Assembly (NCBI GenBank): GCA_009785115.1
Contig: WQWY01000018.1
Location: 1-61,129 of the forward strand
Direction of reading: 5' to 3'
DNA: 61,129 bases
Origin: Micrococcales bacterium
GTDB lineage: Bacteria; Actinomycetota; Actinomycetes; Actinomycetales; Cellulomonadaceae
Shown: piece by piece, positions 58,739-61,129 of the stretch
Numbering within the stretch: position 1 is the stretch's first letter
How the letters are laid out: the number at the start of each line of letters is the position of its first letter
Made by a program: the position numbers and the translations under genes
Notes under the pieces: generated by a model
Database searches by the model: none
What the model was told of the DNA's origin: nothing
What the model saw: the letters and a program-made list of their open reading frames with translations, nothing else

Positions 58739-59404
58739 TCAGTCTCCATCCTCTGCACGCCGTGCCACGACCACCGTCGTCGGCGCGACTCCCTCGATCG
58801 TCGGTGCGTGGTGCACCTCGACCGTCGTCAGCCCTGCCTTGCGAGCCTGCTTCTGGCCTTCGAGCACCTCGTCAGCGGCACGGGCGCCCTTCAGGGCGAC
58901 CAGCCGTCCACGATCTCCGAGCAGCGGTGCGGCCCAGCCGTACAGCTTCTTCAGCGGACCGACCGCGCGGGTCACGACGACATCCGCGAACAGCTGCCCG
59001 ATGACGTCCTCCGCGCGACCGCGAACGACGTGGGCGTTCGCCAGACCGAGATCAGCCACCACCTCGTTCAGCCAGGTGACGCGCCGGTCCATCGGCTCCA
59101 GCAGCGTCACCGAGGCCTTGGGGCACATCGCCGCGACCACGACCCCCGGCAGTCCGGCTCCAGAGCCCAGGTCGATGATCGAGGCGGGCTGCCCGACGAA
59201 CGGCACCAGCGCCGCACTGTTGAGAAGGTGCCGCTCCCAGAGCCGCGTCGACTCCTGGGGCCCTAGCAGACCGCGTTCCTCTCCGTGAGCCTGGAGAAGG
59301 TCGCGAAAGCGGAGGACGGTCGGCCAGGCGTCACCGAAGTGCTGGGGAAGCCGCGGGTCCCCGTCGAGCGGGTCGCCGCCCGCTCTCGCCTCGTCTTGAC
59401 CCAT
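58739..59404 (-). CDS. rsmG: 16S rRNA (guanine527-N7)-methyltransferase RsmG
   Basis: 221 residues. ESTRLWERHLLNSAALVPF, SAM-binding IIDLGSGAGLPGVVVAA, VVRGRAEDV, VVVTRAVGPLKKLYGWAAPLL, LVALKGARAADEV. Methylates G527 of 16S rRNA. It is the first gene of rsmG-parA-parB. Upstream (higher coordinates), where jag and yidC would be expected, there is no gene. Confidence 0.95.
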   Translation of the reverse strand: MGQDEARAGGDPLDGDPRLPQHFGDAWPTVLRFRDLLQAHGEERGLLGPQESTRLWERHLLNSAALVPFVGQPASIIDLGSGAGLPGVVVAAMCPKASVTLLEPMDRRVTWLNEVVADLGLANAHVVRGRAEDVIGQLFADVVVTRAVGPLKKLYGWAAPLLGDRGRLVALKGARAADEVLEGQKQARKAGLTTVEVHHAPTIEGVAPTTVVVARRAEDGD

Positions 59405-61010
59405 CCGCCCTTGTCCGTCCGTGTCCGATTCGTCGCAACGCTACCCCCCTTTCGCTCTTGGATGGGGCCATCCACACAGCGACTGCATCACGTTCTTCCT
59501 CAACTGCACCCCGAGAGAGCTTCTGGCGCTCCCCCAGAGCAAGACGCAGGCTCCGGAAGCAGCCGGACGAGCGGCACAGACACGCTCACGACCCCATTCT
59601 TCCGGTGGTGCGGGAACCCACGAGAGCGACCCGAGACGTCGTTCGTGACACGAGCCGAGGCTCCCCGAGAACGCGCGCCCGACTCGAACTGTCGTGATCT
59701 TCGACTGTCCCGTGCCCACCACCCGGCGCCTCGTCTCACCCAAGCCTCGTTCCCAGAGACGCGACCTGGTGAGTCGCGGGAGTGACCACAGCCCGCTCTG
59801 CCACACGATGCACAGACTGCGGCCTCTCCGGCAGCATGAACCTCAGAGAGGAGCCCTGCCACAGACCGGTAGCCAGAGTGCTAGATGCTCAGCAGAGCCC
59901 CTCAAGGACCGACCCTCTCGGCGCTCGAGGCCCACCCGAGAGATCCCGAGGACTGTCTGCACAGCCCCTCCGCACCCGACCAGCTCACCCTTCTGCTACG
60001 GACTCCCCCGAAGGCCGATCCCCTCGGAACACCGACGATCTCCTTCGCTGGGTGTTCGGTATGGGTATCACTCCTACCGAGACCTGTTGAGGGCCTCCGA
60101 CCGTGAGCGATGCTGGTGACGTTCGCCGGCCCTTCTCCACGTCCGGCACGACCTCCGCGCGGATCTCCGACCTGACGGATGAGCACGAGTGACATGTCGG
60201 GCTGGCACTCCTCGCCCCGCTGGCTCTCCCCCTCGCCGAGGTCGGCATCGCGGGCTGGGCTGCCGTTGACGCAGATCGAGAGACGCATCGGTCGAGCACA
60301 CCAACCCCCGTCGCCCTAGCTGAACCATCACCGCAACACGTTGCCTCCACCGCTCGGGCGCTCCGTCCGCCCGCACCTCTGTCGTCCGGAACCCGCAGAG
60401 CCCGCCCTTGTCGGACAAGGTCCGGCTGTCCTCCTCGACGATCACGTGAGGACTCAGGAGAAGCAGGAGCCTCACGATCCGTCGCGGCACACCGGCTCAT
60501 ACAGACCGACCGACCACGGTCGACGCACGTGCTTCATCGACCCTGAGACTCTCGCGCCCTGGGAGCGAGTCTCGCTCATGCATGGCTTCCAGCCGTTCAG
60601 TGCTGGTTCTCTACGTGGAGCTCGCTGCTTCACAGGCGCCCATGTCGCACAGACGACCGCCATCAGCGCCCGTGCGGAACAGGGTGCCTGACCGCAACGG
60701 AGCGGAGGTGCGCTCGGAGCGAGTCGCGTGCCGTGGATCAAGACGTGTCCGAGGTCGCACCCGTCGAGGCCTGCCCGACCGCGCGTGCGGGGCGCGGGCC
60801 CAGAGACGATGGCGTCATATCCCCTCCCACCCACCCCCTCTCGAGCACCGCAGCAGAGGAGGAGCAAGAGTCGCACCGATGCTCGCGTCCTCTTCGCGGC
60901 CACATGCCACAGAGCTCCCGGGTCCACCAAACCCCTCATGCTCGTTCTGCTCCTGCCGATGTACCGATGAGCGGATCTCTGCCCTGACAGCACCTCGGGG
61001 TGAACCGGAC
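59405..61010. other. 1.6 kb without recognisable genes upstream of rsmG
   Basis: No frame on either strand has a ribosome binding site with a recognisable protein. Codon-position bias looks weak and stop-free stretches are short. No tRNA, rnpB, tmRNA or SRP RNA could be recognised. One clean dyad, CCTTGTC-G-GACAAGG, sits at 60406-60420. The rsmG promoter should be near 59405-59500. Confidence 0.5.
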
Positions 61011-61129
61011 GGCCACACGGCCACACGGCCACACGGCCACACGGCCACACGGCCACACGGCCACACGGCCACACGGCCACACGGCCACACGGCCACACGG
61101 CCACACGGCCACACGGCCACACGGCCACA
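61010..61129. repeat. 8-bp tandem array (GGCCACAC)n at the window edge
   Basis: About 15 head-to-tail copies of GGCCACAC run to the last base of the window without visible variation and may continue beyond. Because 8 is not a multiple of 3, the frame cycles, and the minus strand is open as a repeating AVWPCGRV peptide; I regard that as a by-product. Confidence 0.95.

Noticed and set aside
60052..60065. GTGTTCGGTATGGG (minus strand CCCATACCGAACAC), which matches the conserved loop of 5S rRNA from memory.
   Set aside because: The flanking 50 bases on each side do not extend the 5S pattern or form its helices; a real 5S gene in this genome should match throughout.
59441..60691. Several 100-140 residue frames on both strands upstream of rsmG.
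   Set aside because: Arg/Ser/Pro-rich, overlapping one another on both strands, no ribosome binding sites and no recognisable protein features.
61010..61129. Open minus-strand frames encoding a repeated AVWPCGRV peptide, resembling a repeat protein.
   Set aside because: The 8-bp unit is not divisible by 3, so several frames are open by arithmetic alone; no start site or non-repeat domain supports translation.
61010..61129. Telomere of a linear chromosome.
   Set aside because: Actinobacterial telomeres are complex palindromes, not 8-bp direct repeats; a window or contig edge in a repeat is the simpler reading.

Overview
This is a high-GC, gene-dense, mostly GTG/ATG-initiated actinobacterial chromosome segment. 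The gene set points to a Gram-positive actinobacterium, probably of the Micrococcales/Cellulomonadaceae type: a mycosin with WXG100- and PPE-like type VII secretion genes, inositol-phosphate synthase behind a PadR regulator, a DUF6049-MurJ-pseudokinase cluster, a SigR-type trxB promoter, and parAB-rsmG. The placement is inference from gene content. The window covers much of the usual origin-proximal neighbourhood (ino1, ponA, rpsF-ssb-rpsR-rplI, dnaB, CCA transferase, Nudix, murJ, trxB, parB, parA, rsmG). After rsmG the expected jag/yidC/rnpA/rpmH/dnaA genes are absent. They are replaced by about 1.6 kb without recognisable genes, ending in an 8-bp tandem array at the window edge.

Layout. 1-1260: the 3' end of a papain-fold (Tox-PL type) polymorphic toxin with an adjacent Imm35/YrhB-like immunity gene. 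1331-1575: a c-di-GMP-I (GEMM) riboswitch with its own promoter, leading directly into a 38-aa ORF. 1686-3332: a penicillin-binding lipoprotein homologue that has lost the key residues of all three active-site motifs. 3457-7631: a radical SAM/SPASM enzyme, a secreted protein of unknown function, an SRPBCC protein, and a leaderless mini-ORF coupled to an EspC-like gene. 7691-11734: a thiBPQ thiamine importer under a TPP riboswitch whose expression platform appears to mask the ribosome binding site. 11981-16288: the tetrapyrrole genes hemC-hemD-hemB and hemL. 16377-20515: a 1079-aa STAND/NLR-like NTPase with C-terminal repeats and visibly lower GC, followed by a VapBC toxin-antitoxin pair; this looks like a small defence insertion. 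20748-24378: a sortase-type surface protein lacking its N-terminus, then ino1-padR with a textbook PadR operator.

24586-32224: class A PBP with PASTA, then rpsF-ssb-rpsR-rplI, a cluster of DnaA-box-like sites, and dnaB carrying an intein whose homing endonuclease looks inactivated. 32495-41051: an acyl-CoA ligase, a four-gene WXG100 cluster, an alpha/beta hydrolase, an MFS permease, and a LOV-GAF-PP2C blue-light phosphatase. 41138-45196: a tightly overlapped type VII operon (small protein, mycosin, PPE-like protein, paralogous small proteins, mini-ORFs) ending in an antitoxin fragment. 45171-46505: a DUF4143 ATPase with direct-repeat operators. 46613-59404: CCA transferase, Nudix, DUF6049, murJ, MviN-type pseudokinase, SigR-driven trxB, parB, parA (long N-terminal extension with a parS site inside its coding sequence), and rsmG.

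Three themes run through the window. The first is type VII secretion and polymorphic toxins, at four separate places and without core ESX machinery. The second is small translationally coupled ORFs chained by 4-nt stop/start overlaps. The third is ligand- or light-responsive control (c-di-GMP, TPP, PadR, SigR, LOV).
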